64,000 nt of DNA from Stropharia rugosoannulata. Lineage: Eukaryota > Basidiomycota > Agaricomycetes > Agaricales > Strophariaceae. This document shows positions 47,849-59,018 of the stretch, piece after piece (within the stretch, counting starts at the first letter, position 1; the number at the start of each line of letters is the position of its first letter). The stretch is taken from the NCBI GenBank assembly GCA_028532985.1, contig JANCIK010000001.1:1984001-2048000 (forward strand). Reading direction: 5' to 3'. Under the pieces are notes generated by a model, which saw nothing but the letters and a program-made list of their open reading frames with translations, had not been told where the DNA came from and searched no databases. Both the position numbers and the translations under genes were made by a program.

Positions 47849-49208
47849 TTATGTACAGAAAATCGTGCCAATGTAGATCCCTTCGTAAGGACCCAACTGT
47901 TCCGACACTTGTGAATTCCACTAACATATACTGATGAGGGTTTAAAACGTACATGGTCAAGAATATCACCCGCAAGAATATTGGGAACAGACTGGATCTG
48001 GCATTGTGCATCCGTAGCATCATCGTCTCCTGCAGATAATGACGTGTTAGACCACAGATATTATAGGCACCAATAAAGTTACCGGAACACGCAACTGCCT
48101 TCCCAGGCGAGAGAATATGGACTTCCCCGTGCGGGTGCTGGAAGCCCAAGAACCGACCCGGAACGATTGGTACAATGTCTGGAAGATATAGTTACTTCAC
48201 TTGATCAATGTGTGGAGCCATAATCTTACCATCCACATTGTTTACACGCTTGAAATTAGGTACCTAATGAAGCAAGGTTGTCAGTCTATCAGAGAATACT
48301 AGAATCATACAAATCGCCATACTTTTGAGTCAATTAGTGCAGCAAAACTGGGAGAGCCGACGCGAGGTGTACCATACGTAATCGCTTTCACTGATGTTGT
48401 GGACGGAAGGTTCAAGGTTAGGAAAAGGGAGTCTAGCTCCGCAAGGGCTCCGCCCAAAGAGTGGCCAACCTGTTGTTCGGTTTGTCAGTCCTCGGATTCA
48501 TAACATGAGAGGACCCAACATACCACAGAAATATTCGCAGAATTTTTGACAGACATTAACCGCTTTACTTCTGATAGTATAGCACTGGCTGTTTTAACAT
48601 GCTCATCTCTGAATCCAGAATGTACTTGAACAGACGATGACACTCCGGGGAACAGGCTCGAGTCTAGCGATCCCATTGCGATGTTGACATCGGTCAGATC
48701 TGAAAGACTGATTTGTCGTCAGACATTGTAAGTAGCACAATTAAAGGAAGGGTTAACGGCTTACAGTTGGGTAGGGTCGGTACCTTCATGCGAAACGATA
48801 ATACTATTCTGGGAAGGAGAAAAGCCTACGAAGTCTACAACACACCTTCAGTCAGTATCTTTATGTGAAGATGACGGGTGCTAACAGTTTTGGATGGCGT
48901 TCCCATCTCCTCCGGCTAATGTGACCTGGAAATCAGAGTTCGCAGAGCATGCCTCTTTAGCATAGTCAGTATTAAGTAAATGTACAACCAAAAGTGTGAG
49001 AAGGCAACATACGCCCACAAGTCCAATTTTTCAGCTTGCTAGCAGAGCAATACGCCGCTCGCGCAAACTGCGTAAAGGGTGCCAACGACGCGAGGTCAGA
49101 GGAGGTCAGAGCGGCGACAGAACGCTCTTGCAATGTCGCGGGTGCAGAAGCAACCAAGGACGACAACCCAACAAGAGCGAGGAGAAGTATCGAGGCTTGC
49201 ATCTGCAT
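47849..49208 (-). CDS. Secreted class 3 lipase (alpha/beta-hydrolase), copy 2
   Basis: This is a paralogue of the preceding lipase with the same exon layout. The signal peptide is MQMQASILLLALVGLSSLVA. SDLASLAPFTQFARAAYCSA follows, then the HEGTDPTQ segment near 48775, nucleophile elbow VGHSLGGALAELDS near 48440-48475, TYGTPRVGSPSFAALID, FLGFQHPHGEVHILSPGKAV and the final exon QLGPYEGIYIGTIFCT ending at 47849. The catalytic triad appears complete. The near-identity of the short motifs, the same orientation and the half-kilobase spacing point to tandem duplication followed by modest divergence; the signal peptides differ most. Confidence 0.9.
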
Positions 49209-50739
49209 CTCTGAGAGGGAGGCGAGGATATTTTTGAAACGCCTCCCAGGACAATCTTATAAGTAAATCGTGGCAGAGCAGTAACCTCCCGTCGTCAGAG
49301 AGCTCGCACTCAACCCATGATGCCCGCATTCCGAAAAGAGGTAATCGCTCATCCGAGATTGACTTCGAAGGAAGACAACCGTAGCCTTGTGTTTTAGATG
49401 GGCATATGCTTGCTCGGCAAAGTATGAGAGAGTTGCGTAACATCAAGGCCTCGTGAACTATTTCCAGACCATAAAGGAACTGTGGCATGCTGTCACCAAC
49501 AGGGAGCATAACCGGGGCAGCCTCATGATGCTGTAGTACCAGTGGTGAAGTACCTGACATGTCTGTCTGGCAGAGCTCAGTTGACCTGAATCAGCTGGAA
49601 CCGTTACAACTGCACAACCTGCCATCAACACAGCGCAGTACTTCAGTGAGAGTGATGCGCTGTGATGCGTGTACAAACTAAGTAGAGCTTGTCTATTTAT
49701 AGAACATTCCGTCGACATGGATATCCATGATGATCATGACATAAAAATGGCGGGGAAATATCTGTAAATGGAAATTGGTGCGGGGTGAAAAGAAGCAGTG
49801 AATGATGTGTATGACCCGTGTGCTAGGTACGCACATAGACCGCGAGTAGCCTGTTGTAGCAGGCTTGCTATTGGTCGTATAAGAATCAAGTGCCAGTTAT
49901 GACAAGAAATGAGATATTCATCGAGTAGTCAGTGATCATGAGTTACATAAATCCATATTTTGGCAAGCCGAAATAGGCGTTTCAAGTAGAATAGAGCTGC
50001 ACATGGCTATGGGACTTACCGCCAAAGAGTAGGTGTGCCCAGAAGTATAAAATCCGATTTCCGATAGCCCAATGCAGCAGTTTTTCCGTGTATCGCATCT
50101 TTCTGCAACGTTGTAGATCCATCAAGAGGCAGACCACACTAAACTTCATTGCCTCCACTGGCTGATTCAGGCTGCCCCCACTTTCTTACATTTCCTAGAA
50201 ACGCCATTTGTTTCGCGATTAAGTAAGTTGGCCTTTACTACAGAAACGGATAAAGTTATTTTCTGTCAGTCTATTAGGAGCGGAACACTCCCGAGCCACA
50301 GACAGTGGCATATGGAATATGTTCGAGCTCTACAGAGTGCTCCATAGTGGCCTGTGGAAATACACTTCAGGACATCATAATTGAGCAGCAAAATACCGGC
50401 GAGGTGAATCACTCCAAGGAGTAGGTTGACAGAGCACACGACTTACACGAGGCAATCACACTTAATCATTCGGACAGCATGCGCGTCCGCCGTATGGGCA
50501 ACATTGAACACAAAAGACGTTGACCCATCGAATGGTGGAGGCGGTGCCCGGACAACACACCATGAGGCTCTGAGGCGGTGAAGAGGTTGAGGTGATATGC
50601 ATACCAAACTCGTGCTGGGAACGTGTACCGATTATAGCCAGTCCGCAGCAATAGATAAAAGATGTACAACAGAGCCAATACCCCCTCCAAGTCCATCAAG
50701 TACATCTACCCTTGATAGCAACAAACAAAGATTTTTAAA
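49209..50739. other. Gene-poor spacer upstream of lipase copy 2
   Basis: About 1.5 kb separate the divergent lipase and coiled-coil genes. A TATAAG on the minus strand near 49256 may serve the lipase. Several open frames of 60-155 codons on the minus strand lack motifs and lie out of any splice-joined series. I recognise nothing further. Confidence 0.45.
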
Positions 50740-51818
50740 ATGCCCGTGGCAGATAAACCGCTACCGCCCCTACTCGAAGCAGACCATGGAATGTCCGGCA
50801 TATCATCCGGGTCAGTATCCTTTGTATGGATGGATACGCAGGAATGGCTGATTTCATTTCTTAACACAGAGGGGACCTCATCACACAAATGCGCGATGCG
50901 ACATACTCGCCCTCGCCCTTACTGAAAATACTTCACGATCCGACCCTGCTGTCGGCATCATCGTCTTCAGAAAATTTGCGAAGCCGGAGTAGACGTCCAT
51001 CTCCGTCCCCTGGCCGACGTCGCGAGCACCGCTCTCCGTATGTTGCAGCTGCCGCCATAGCAGAGGAGGAGCGCCAGGCATACCACCTGAAAAGTCTACT
51101 TCGCGCATCGTGTGACCGACTAGAGCATGAAATAAGGAGAGCAGATGAAGCCACATCGCGTGCTGACTTCGCGGAAAGGCAAGAGCAAGAGGCACTACGA
51201 AGAGTCAAGGCAGCAGAATCCGAGAAGAAGCGCATTCGAGACGAGTCTCTGCGCCTCGAGAGTGACAACCGAGACCTGCAAATGCAGCTGGAAGAGTCCC
51301 AGAGACAGGTTCGACAGCTACAAAACAGAATCCATCCAATGGAACACGAAATGGAGGAGATTCACGCGTCCGAGACGCGTGCAAGGGAAACAATTAGCAG
51401 ATACGAAAACATGATGCGCGACTATGAGAGGCGCATCAAGGAGCAGGCAGCGCAGATGCGGGCTGCGCTGAACGCGTGGTATGAGAGCGGACAGGCAAGT
51501 GGATATGACGAAGGCTATGAGGAAGGGCATCACCGGGGCCGCAAATTGGGGCTGAAGGAGGGGATCAAACAAGGGCGGAGTGAAGGGCTGAAGGAGGGCC
51601 GGGAGCAAGGCCGCAACGACGAGCGGCGCAACGCCATGGAAGCATTTGACAAATTTCTGGCCGAGGACAACGCGGTGAGGTCGCTGTTGCTGATTTGCGG
51701 GCATATACTGATGGTGGTGCAGAGCGAGCGGACACGGCGGTGGGCCAAGTCGATCTACGTGATGGAAGACGCGTATACAGAGACGTTGGGGCCGGGGGAC
51801 TCTGGATCAGTGTTGTAG
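50740..51818 (+). CDS. Coiled-coil protein with an eleven-glycine GxxxG ladder, function unknown
   Basis: I do not recognise a named family. Exon 1 encodes MPVADKPLPPLLEADHGMSG. A 58-bp intron after about 50814 restores the frame into GGDLITQMRDATYSPSPL, so the true start is 50740 rather than the later in-frame Met at 50889. A Ser/Arg-rich stretch (LRSRSRRPSPSPGRRRE) precedes a long charged coiled coil (about 51060-51470). Then comes a helix with glycine at every fourth residue (51489-51611). The C-terminal globular segment LLLICGHILMVVQSERTRRW ends near the stop. No membrane segment or catalytic motif is visible. A structural or scaffold role is plausible but not shown. Confidence 0.75.
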
Positions 51819-51945
51819 GAGGCTGTGGTGATGACGATGGCCCAATCAGGCGTAGCTGTGATTGATCAGAGATTACAACGCCCCTTTGTTCTTGTACTTA
51901 CTTAACTACATATTATTGACTCCCACCCACTTCTCGACCAACATC

Positions 51946-53112
51946 ATGCCTCCTCGCAAGCTTCCCAAGGATCTCCCAAAGCTCCCCCTGTCTGTATTTA
52001 CCCCGCCCAACACCGGCACAGAAGAGTCTTTCCCAGTTCCGCCCAGTCCAAACAGTCTCCACCCAGCTAAAGTTATTGATGCCAACGTCGTCTCTAGGGA
52101 TGCCAGTTACAGCCAGTGGAAGAAGGACGTCGGCGCTGTCCTTGGAAGCAAGGTGCAGGGTGTTGTCCTTGCCTTGCCGGGCGGCGAATTGGAGAAGGCC
52201 CTTGCTGTGTGAGTGACGCCGGCGCTCTTTCTGATCATACCTGACGGGTAGCGTGCAGCTATAAATCAAACCCTACTGGCTCCCAAATTATTTCATTTAC
52301 CGTTCCATTTACTCTGGAGAGCCCCGATCCTCTTCTCGAGTCCTTGATCTCCACCTCGGGGGTTCCCATCTCTCTGTCCACAGTCTTCACTCGTCTTTCC
52401 TCCGAAGCCATTGATGGCTTGAAGTGGGCGCTCAACACGGGTCATCCTGTAGATATTGATGTTCAGGCTACTCTGTCAGATTCTTTATTGGAAGGATTTG
52501 AGGATTTGCTTGCCAAAGCATCAGCCGATCTGGCCACTGTACCCCCCATCGTTTTGTGTGCGTACTTTAATCAGTTTGTGGCCACAATATACTGATGTGG
52601 ATCATTGCAGCAAACATTCTGCCCCCTCCCCATGATCTTGATTTACCGATTGTCAAGCTTATGAACCACCCAACATATTTGGCATTCCAATCTCAGGTTG
52701 CCGCGTTGTCCTTGATTCCTCAAGTGTATGTCAAGCTTCTGCCTCCGTCTTGGGATGCGCCAACACCCCAGACGCCTTTCCCTGGGAGCCCGATCGAGAC
52801 CGTGGACACTCAACAATCAAAAGAATGGAAGCGCCGCATTAAGATGTATCGTCAGTCGTATTTCTATTATCTGTGTAACGGGATTTTTCTCTGATAGTTT
52901 ATTGTCTTTCAGTCGGACCAGTTATGGAGGCGTTTGGTTACCAACGTATCATCTTTGGTTCTTCACCTTCATCATCCTCAAGAAGTGACTCTAAAGTCGC
53001 TGACTGGTACGAACTGTCCAGGGAGTCCCTCACTGAGCTTGGAATTGAGCAAGAGTTTGTGGACGCCGTTTTCTTCGGCAACGCTCAGAGAGTTTACTCT
53101 GCAAAGAAGTAA
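51946..53112 (+). CDS. Amidohydrolase-like (TIM-barrel) protein lacking the usual metal ligands
   Basis: The C-terminus resembles amidohydrolase-2 family proteins: QRIIFGSSPSSSSRSDS, WYELSRESLTELGIEQEFV and FGNAQRVYSAKK match the family pattern FGSDWP...W......L...NA.R.Y. The middle has DIDVQATLSDSLLEGFED and LPIVKLMNHPTYLAF. The protein starts MPPRKLPKDLPKLPLSVFTP at 51946, with introns near 52210, 52563 and 52850. The N-terminal HxH metal pair of active amidohydrolases is absent, and the GSD aspartate reads GSS, so it is probably not a metal-dependent hydrolase in the usual sense. It may be a degenerate member conserved in basidiomycetes; the family assignment rests mainly on the C-terminal pattern. 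Confidence 0.55.
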
Positions 53113-53701
53113 ATTACAGTATGACTCCCATCAATTATACTTTTCCTGTAGAAATACCCTTCCAAGAATTTGTATTGTCCTATAAGCTTATTGATGGGTT
53201 CTTAAGCTTTGAATACTAGTGGGCTGATTACGGGCACACATTGGCTGCTATGTGGTAATTGTGGTTGAACTTTGTTCTTATCGATGTAGGCGGATAAATC
53301 GGGCAAAAAGAGGGTGGCTAGAAACTTGCCATATAAGGCAAATCTGAGCCGTCCTCTGCATTCGGCACGCCACAGGCACAGCAAAGACACAGTGTCGCTG
53401 AGTTGTTGTTCACTTCTCTTGTCCCCTTTCGGTGCTAAACCGCGAGGAGCTCACTCACTTCTTTTATTATACTTTCGAGAAAATACCCAAATCCGAGGGT
53501 AAGGTGACTTAAAATGACCCGTGTGTAATCCAGAAGGGCTCATTGCTTTGTGGCCATCTACTCATTTACTGTCCCCACGCAGTGACTCGCCAATTGCTTT
53601 CAGCCCTTTAGTGGGCCGAGCTTAAATACACCTAGATCCCGGTGAAAGAGAACCGCTGCCTTTGAACGTCCTACGACGAACTTCAACGTGTCCTGTACAC
53701 C
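53113..53701. other. Intergenic, no gene seen
   Basis: This stretch holds the 3' flank of the amidohydrolase-like gene and the promoter of the next gene. Nothing else could be supported. Confidence 0.5.
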
Positions 53702-56293
53702 ATGCAGGGGTACGATGCAGAAATTGGCCGCGGAAGACGTCGTTTAGGGGGCGATTCAGGGTAAGCTCTTTGTTTTGCTGCAGAACTAGCTGCTCATGTA
53801 TCATCCCCTTCCATAACAGAAGCAGCAGAGAATCCTCATCAGAGCGGCCGGTATATTATATCACATTATTGTTGGGACATACATTATTGACCTAGTTGAA
53901 CAATTGTCGTAGGTGCCCAACCGTATAGCATCGCCTACCATTTCTGAAGATGGAGACACCAATATGCAGCCTGTTGCGGATGATGACACGCCGCCTCCTG
54001 CTTCGAGGCCTTTAATCCGTCAGGCCCTGGGTTTCTCTTCTGATCAGCCTCCTACAAGCATCAACACGTACGAGGCATCCCCGAATATCATTCCAAAGCG
54101 CCCCGTATTTTTACCTGGTCAAGAGGTACCTATCCCCCCTCAACCCCCGCAAGAACAAGCGCCAAAAAAGCCAAAAAGAGCCAGGAAATCTGAGCCTTAT
54201 TCTGAGAAAATCGGCAAGTTCCGCCTACAGGCATACGATGCTACACCAAGTACGAACCCGCCGATGGGTCAAGGATCTGGGCCCTACTCGTCAATGTACC
54301 GTGGATCTGCTCCCTCTTTGAATTCTGGCACCAGTATCCGCCCAGTCCCATATAATCCTGGACCGAGCGTTTGGGGCAGTGCAGCACCTGCACCTGCAAC
54401 TACCAATACCTCCAATACTCTTCTCACAAGAGTTAAACCATTGGGTGCAAAACGCACCACTGCAAATAAGCAACAGAAGAGTGGACCGTCTGTCGTTAAA
54501 GATAATTCAGCTCAGCCTGCTAGGCCTTCACCTGCGCCTAATGCTAACAGTCACGACGGCTCTTCGTCCCATGACTCCCACCAGCGTCAGAAGCCAGGTC
54601 CTCTAACTGAAACTTCGGCTCGTCAGCACCCACCTGCTCAGTCGTCTAGTAGTGCTAATCACAATAGCCCCCATAGCCATCACCAACATAGTTCGAATGA
54701 ACCTCAACACAATCAACATTCGTACTCATCAGAACGTTAGTCTAGTACTTGATGATTCACATTGGTACTGATTGTACAATTTTAAAATTAGCCAGCAAAC
54801 CCAAAGCTCTCAGAATGGTGACGCTGCTTATTCAAGACACGCGCAGTGGTACCATTGATCATCAACTTGCCGAAGTTAAAGTACCTCTAAGGCCAAGTGA
54901 CAATCCTGAGGATGGGTTCTGGGCCGATGCGAAAGACATAGTTGGTTAATGTATCTTTTTGCATACTTTATCTCACGCTTCTTAAATATAGACTCAGTAC
55001 CTCCAGAACGGGCCAAGCAGGATTGACGGTTAGAATTTTGTATTAATCCTACTTATATAACGCTGACCTTTTTTGAAGGTCCTGCAAGAGCATATACCAT
55101 GCGGGGAAAGTACAGGCAATTCATTTTGCGCGTAACAGCAAACAACGTGGATGAGTTTATTGGTGCAAATGTGGTGGTACAACCTGACCGAACATTAGAC
55201 GTTGTGGTGGAGATGGTAAGCATCCCTTTGATTACACGGACAGGCTGTCATTTAATTTTTCGTAGCTCCCCCCGCCTGGGACTGTTCCCCCTCCTCCTAA
55301 TATTCCCCCAGATTTAGCTTGCAATAGCTACGAAAATGATATCTATGAACATCAGCCCCAGGGGCCGCGCAACGAGCAAGGGCGCAAACGGGAGAATTCC
55401 ATCTCTCGCGATGATTATGATACGCCGGATCCTCAATATCGATCACAGGCATTACCCCACAAGAGCGCACGGCATAGCTATGCGTCTCAGCATCTCGATA
55501 GTCGCAGCCCACCAACTCGTGCAAGCCCTCAGTATTCAGGTCAGAAGAACAGGCTGAGCCCTCCTCGGAATCACCCGATTCATGAACTCTCACAGGCACA
55601 GTACACAATGTCTGGACCCACTTCAATGACGCCGCGATCAAATTCTCCCAGATCGGCATCTCCTGCGGACAATGTCTCTACGACCTCGCATACTGCGAGA
55701 CAACGCAGCATCTCGCCTTACGGGTCGATGTCGCCGAGTCACGCACACGCCGAACAAGGCAAATTTATCGAAGCAGTTAATCAACTACTGCAACGCGATG
55801 ACGATTGGGCTGAGCTCTTCAAATTGAAAGCCCAGAACAGTGTCGCCGCTGTAATTCAAGAATATGAATTCGTGAAACAAAAATGCGATACTTATCGGGG
55901 AAGGCTGATGCCTAGTTTTTCGAAACGCATCGAAGATGTATGTCACTTTTTCTGCCTCTTGGCAACTCTATGGCTAACCCGGTCCTCGTTCTACAGCATC
56001 ATATTATACAGGCGTATCACACAAACGAAGAAAACTATCTACAAAATTGCTATAGGACGTTGGAACTTTATCACCTTTATGGGAAGAACGGACTTCACCG
56101 TGAAGACCCCGACATTATGTGGCTTGTCAACGATAAAAGTCAGCCAAGAGCAAAGTCAAACTTGCACAAACGCATTCTTCATCGGTTGGAGGAAACACAT
56201 GAGCAATGGTGCAAGATGCAGCAACAGCAACATGCGGGTCTATCATCGCAAGCTGATGACTCTGGCCCGCGTCAGGGACCTCGGGTCGAGTAA
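53702..56293 (+). CDS. Large disordered basidiomycete protein of unknown function
   Basis: I do not recognise a family. The start at 53702 encodes MQGYDAEIGRGRRRLGGDSG, then two small exons (SSRESSSERP) lead in frame into VPNRIASPTISEDGD. A long disordered region rich in Pro, Ser, Gln and His follows to about 54740. An intron of about 55 bp leads to a conserved-looking block with SKPKALRMVTLLIQDTRSG, VKVPLRPSDNPEDGFWADA and SRIDGPARAYTMRGKYRQF. This ends near 55215, and Pro/Ser/Arg-rich sequence with many SP sites follows. The last part is helical (KFIEAVNQLLQRDDDWAELF, YHTNEENYLQNCYRTLELYH) and ends DSGPRQGPRVE. The composition, RS/SP-rich segments and small ordered modules suggest a nuclear regulator; that is inference. 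Confidence 0.7.
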
Positions 56294-56631
56294 AGGAATG
56301 TATACATGATTTTCCTACTAGAATTATATGTAATAGATCTTGTTATGTTTGAATATGTATTGTACATACCATGTCAAATTTATGCTGTTTACGTACTTTA
56401 TGAACATGATACTGTGTGATGTAATAGGACAAGTATACCTGGGAGAAAGAACTAGATTTTAGTTGCCATTTCGCATCTATTTGCGAACATTACAACTTTG
56501 CATTGCCTTTGCAAGAACTTGATTCGCCAAGTGATGAAATATGAGATTAGGGCGGAGCTTCAAAAGTGGAAGACGCGGTCAGATCCAAATCAAGACATGT
56601 CCTCGACGCGTATTTCGCTCAGCCAAATCCC
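56294..56631. other. Intergenic, no gene seen
   Basis: AT-rich 3' flank of the previous gene followed by the CCT6 promoter. A short open frame overlapping the CCT6 start has no support. Confidence 0.5.
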
Positions 56632-58726
56632 ATGTCCAGCATCGAACTAATCAACCCCAAGGCAGAGAGTGTGAAGAGGGCGGCAGCTCTCCAGGTACGT
56701 CGTCTCATATTCCCAGATACCTGACCATATTGATCACCCCTAGGTCAACACCAATGGAGCCATGGGACTTGCGGGCGTCGTTAAAGGCAATCTGGGTTAG
56801 TGCCAGGGTACTGGAAAATGATAAGAGGCAGCATTGAGACCTGAATACTTCTCTCTTTACTCAGGACCCAGAGGCACTCTTAAAATGCTGGTGGATGGTG
56901 CAGGTCAGATCAAAATGACGAAAGATGGCAAGGTTTTGCTTTCCGAAATGCAAATACAAAATCCTACCGCTGCCATGATTGCACGGACAGCGGTCGCACA
57001 GGATGACCAAGTCGGTGATGGAACGACGTCGGTGGTGCTCTTGGTTGGCGAGCTGTTGAAGCAGGCAGATCGGTATATCTCAGAAGGAGTGCATCCAACC
57101 GTGATCGGTCAGGGATTCGACCTCGCCAAAAAGGCAGCGCTCGAGGTATTTGACGCGATTAATATTGCTTTTTGCCACTCTGTACTCATCTATCTTACGC
57201 CCCGCAGTTCCTCGACACGTATAAGGTTCCTCAGAAAATGGATCGCGCTACCTTAATCAATATCGCCAATACCTCCTTATCAACGAAACTTAACGCAGCC
57301 CTTGCAAAGCAGCTCGCTGCCGACGTCGTCGACGCCGTATCAGCTATCAGGCCTAGGCCTAAGACAGGTTGGTGTGTGTTAGTCTTTTTGAAGACTTGTG
57401 CTTGACGATCTAGTAGACTCAACAGAACCTTGGAAGGAGCCGATTGATCTACATATGGTTGAGATTATGAAGATGCAGCACAGAACTGCATCAGAGACAC
57501 AACTTGTGCGCGGTCTTGTTCTCGATCACGGCGCGCGGCATCCCGACATGCCCAAGCGTGTTGAAAACGCCTTCGTGTTAACCCTGAACGTTAGCTTGGA
57601 ATATGAAAAGACGTAGGTGTTTACTCGATAAGACTTAGCTCATCACGACTAATGGGCTATGCAGCGAAGTAAATTCAGGTTTCTTCTACTCCTCTGCGGA
57701 ACAGCGTGAAAAACTTGTTGAATCTGAGCGCCGCTTCCTCGATGCTAAACTGAAAAAAATTGTTGCCCTCAAAAACCTTGTCTGTGATCAAGCGGTTGAC
57801 TCTAAAGAAAAACAGAAGGGCTTTGTTCTTATCAACCAAAAGGGTATCGATCCTATGAGTCTGGATGTCCTTGCAAAGAACGGAATCCTAGCTCTGAGGC
57901 GCGCCAAAAGGCGCAACATGGAGCGGTAAGCATGGCTTCATTTTTCATTTGTTCAAAACTTTTAAACTGACGTTCTGTAGCCTTCAACTGGTCTGTGGAG
58001 GGACCGCTCAAAATTCAGTGGACGACCTTACCCCCGACGTTCTTGGCTGGGCAGGACTGGTTTATGAACACACACTAGGAGAAGAGAAATTCACCTTTGT
58101 TGAAGAAGTCAAGGACCCTAAGTCCGTCACTCTGCTTATCAAAGGACCCAACCAACACACCATTGCTCAAATTCAAGATGCTCTTCGTGATGGTCTCCGT
58201 GCAGTCAAAAATGCAATTGAAGATGAATGCCTTATTCCTGGAGCGGGTGCATTTGAAATTGCTTGCTCGGCACACCTCAGTGGCCCAGTGAAGAAAAATG
58301 CGAAAGGACGCGTCAAAATGGGTGTGCAAGCATTTGCTGATGCGCTTTTGATTATTCCCAAGACGCTAGCGGCCAACGGCGGATTCGATGTCCAGGATGT
58401 TGTGGTCGCCCTCCAAGTTTGTTTTGCATTTCCTTTTGTGATCTTCACATTGTGCTGACACTTCCTAGGATGAACAAGCCGAAGGCAATGTTGTTGGCCT
58501 TGATCTACAGTCAGGCGAACCCTTTGACCCAACTGTAGAGGGTATCTGGGACAACTACAGGGTAAAGAGACAAATATTACACTCTTGGTGAGTTAACCAC
58601 CTCATTTCGATCTGTCATAATATTCATAATTGCAGTTCTGTTATCGCTGTGAATCTTTTATCAACGGATGAGATTTTGCGTGCAGGTCGCAGTTCATTAA
58701 AATCGGATGGACCTGGACCTCAATAG
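56632..58726 (+). CDS. CCT6: T-complex chaperonin subunit zeta
   Basis: CCT6 is one of eight subunits of the cytosolic TRiC/CCT chaperonin that folds actin, tubulin and other proteins. Exon 1 begins [20 protein letters not shown] at 56632. [17 protein letters not shown] and the ATP-site segment [20 protein letters not shown] (near 57000-57055) give the class II signature. [20 protein letters not shown] is characteristic of the zeta subunit. [18 protein letters not shown] and [20 protein letters not shown] follow. The protein ends [11 protein letters not shown] at 58726. An intron at about 57367-57425 joins RPKT to [13 protein letters not shown]; without it the frame seems to stop early. Catalytic residues and length are normal. 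Confidence 0.95.
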
Positions 58727-59018
58727 ATCCACTAGACGCCTGTACAATATCACTTATCCCATTGATTTTGTCGTGGTGGGTTTGATGACTCACTACTCTT
58801 GTGACGAAAGCAACGATGTCATGAATATGAAAGCGTGCATACATATACATTAAGTGAAAGAAAATAAGATAGCTACTAATACGACAGTTTGAATTGCATT
58901 GGAAATAATGATAGCATGCTTAAATAAAGTACAGAGCAAGAAAAATCGCAACGGGAAAAGAGACCAAGGGGTCGTCAAATGCGAATAAGTTACACAAATT
59001 TGGATGAGCTGTTCGTGA

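Noticed and set aside
49096..49718. Overlapping minus-strand frames of 154 and 86 codons upstream of lipase copy 2
   Set aside because: No motif; part of one is antisense or alternative frame to the lipase first exon. The short hydrophobic start of the other is not enough to call a secreted protein.
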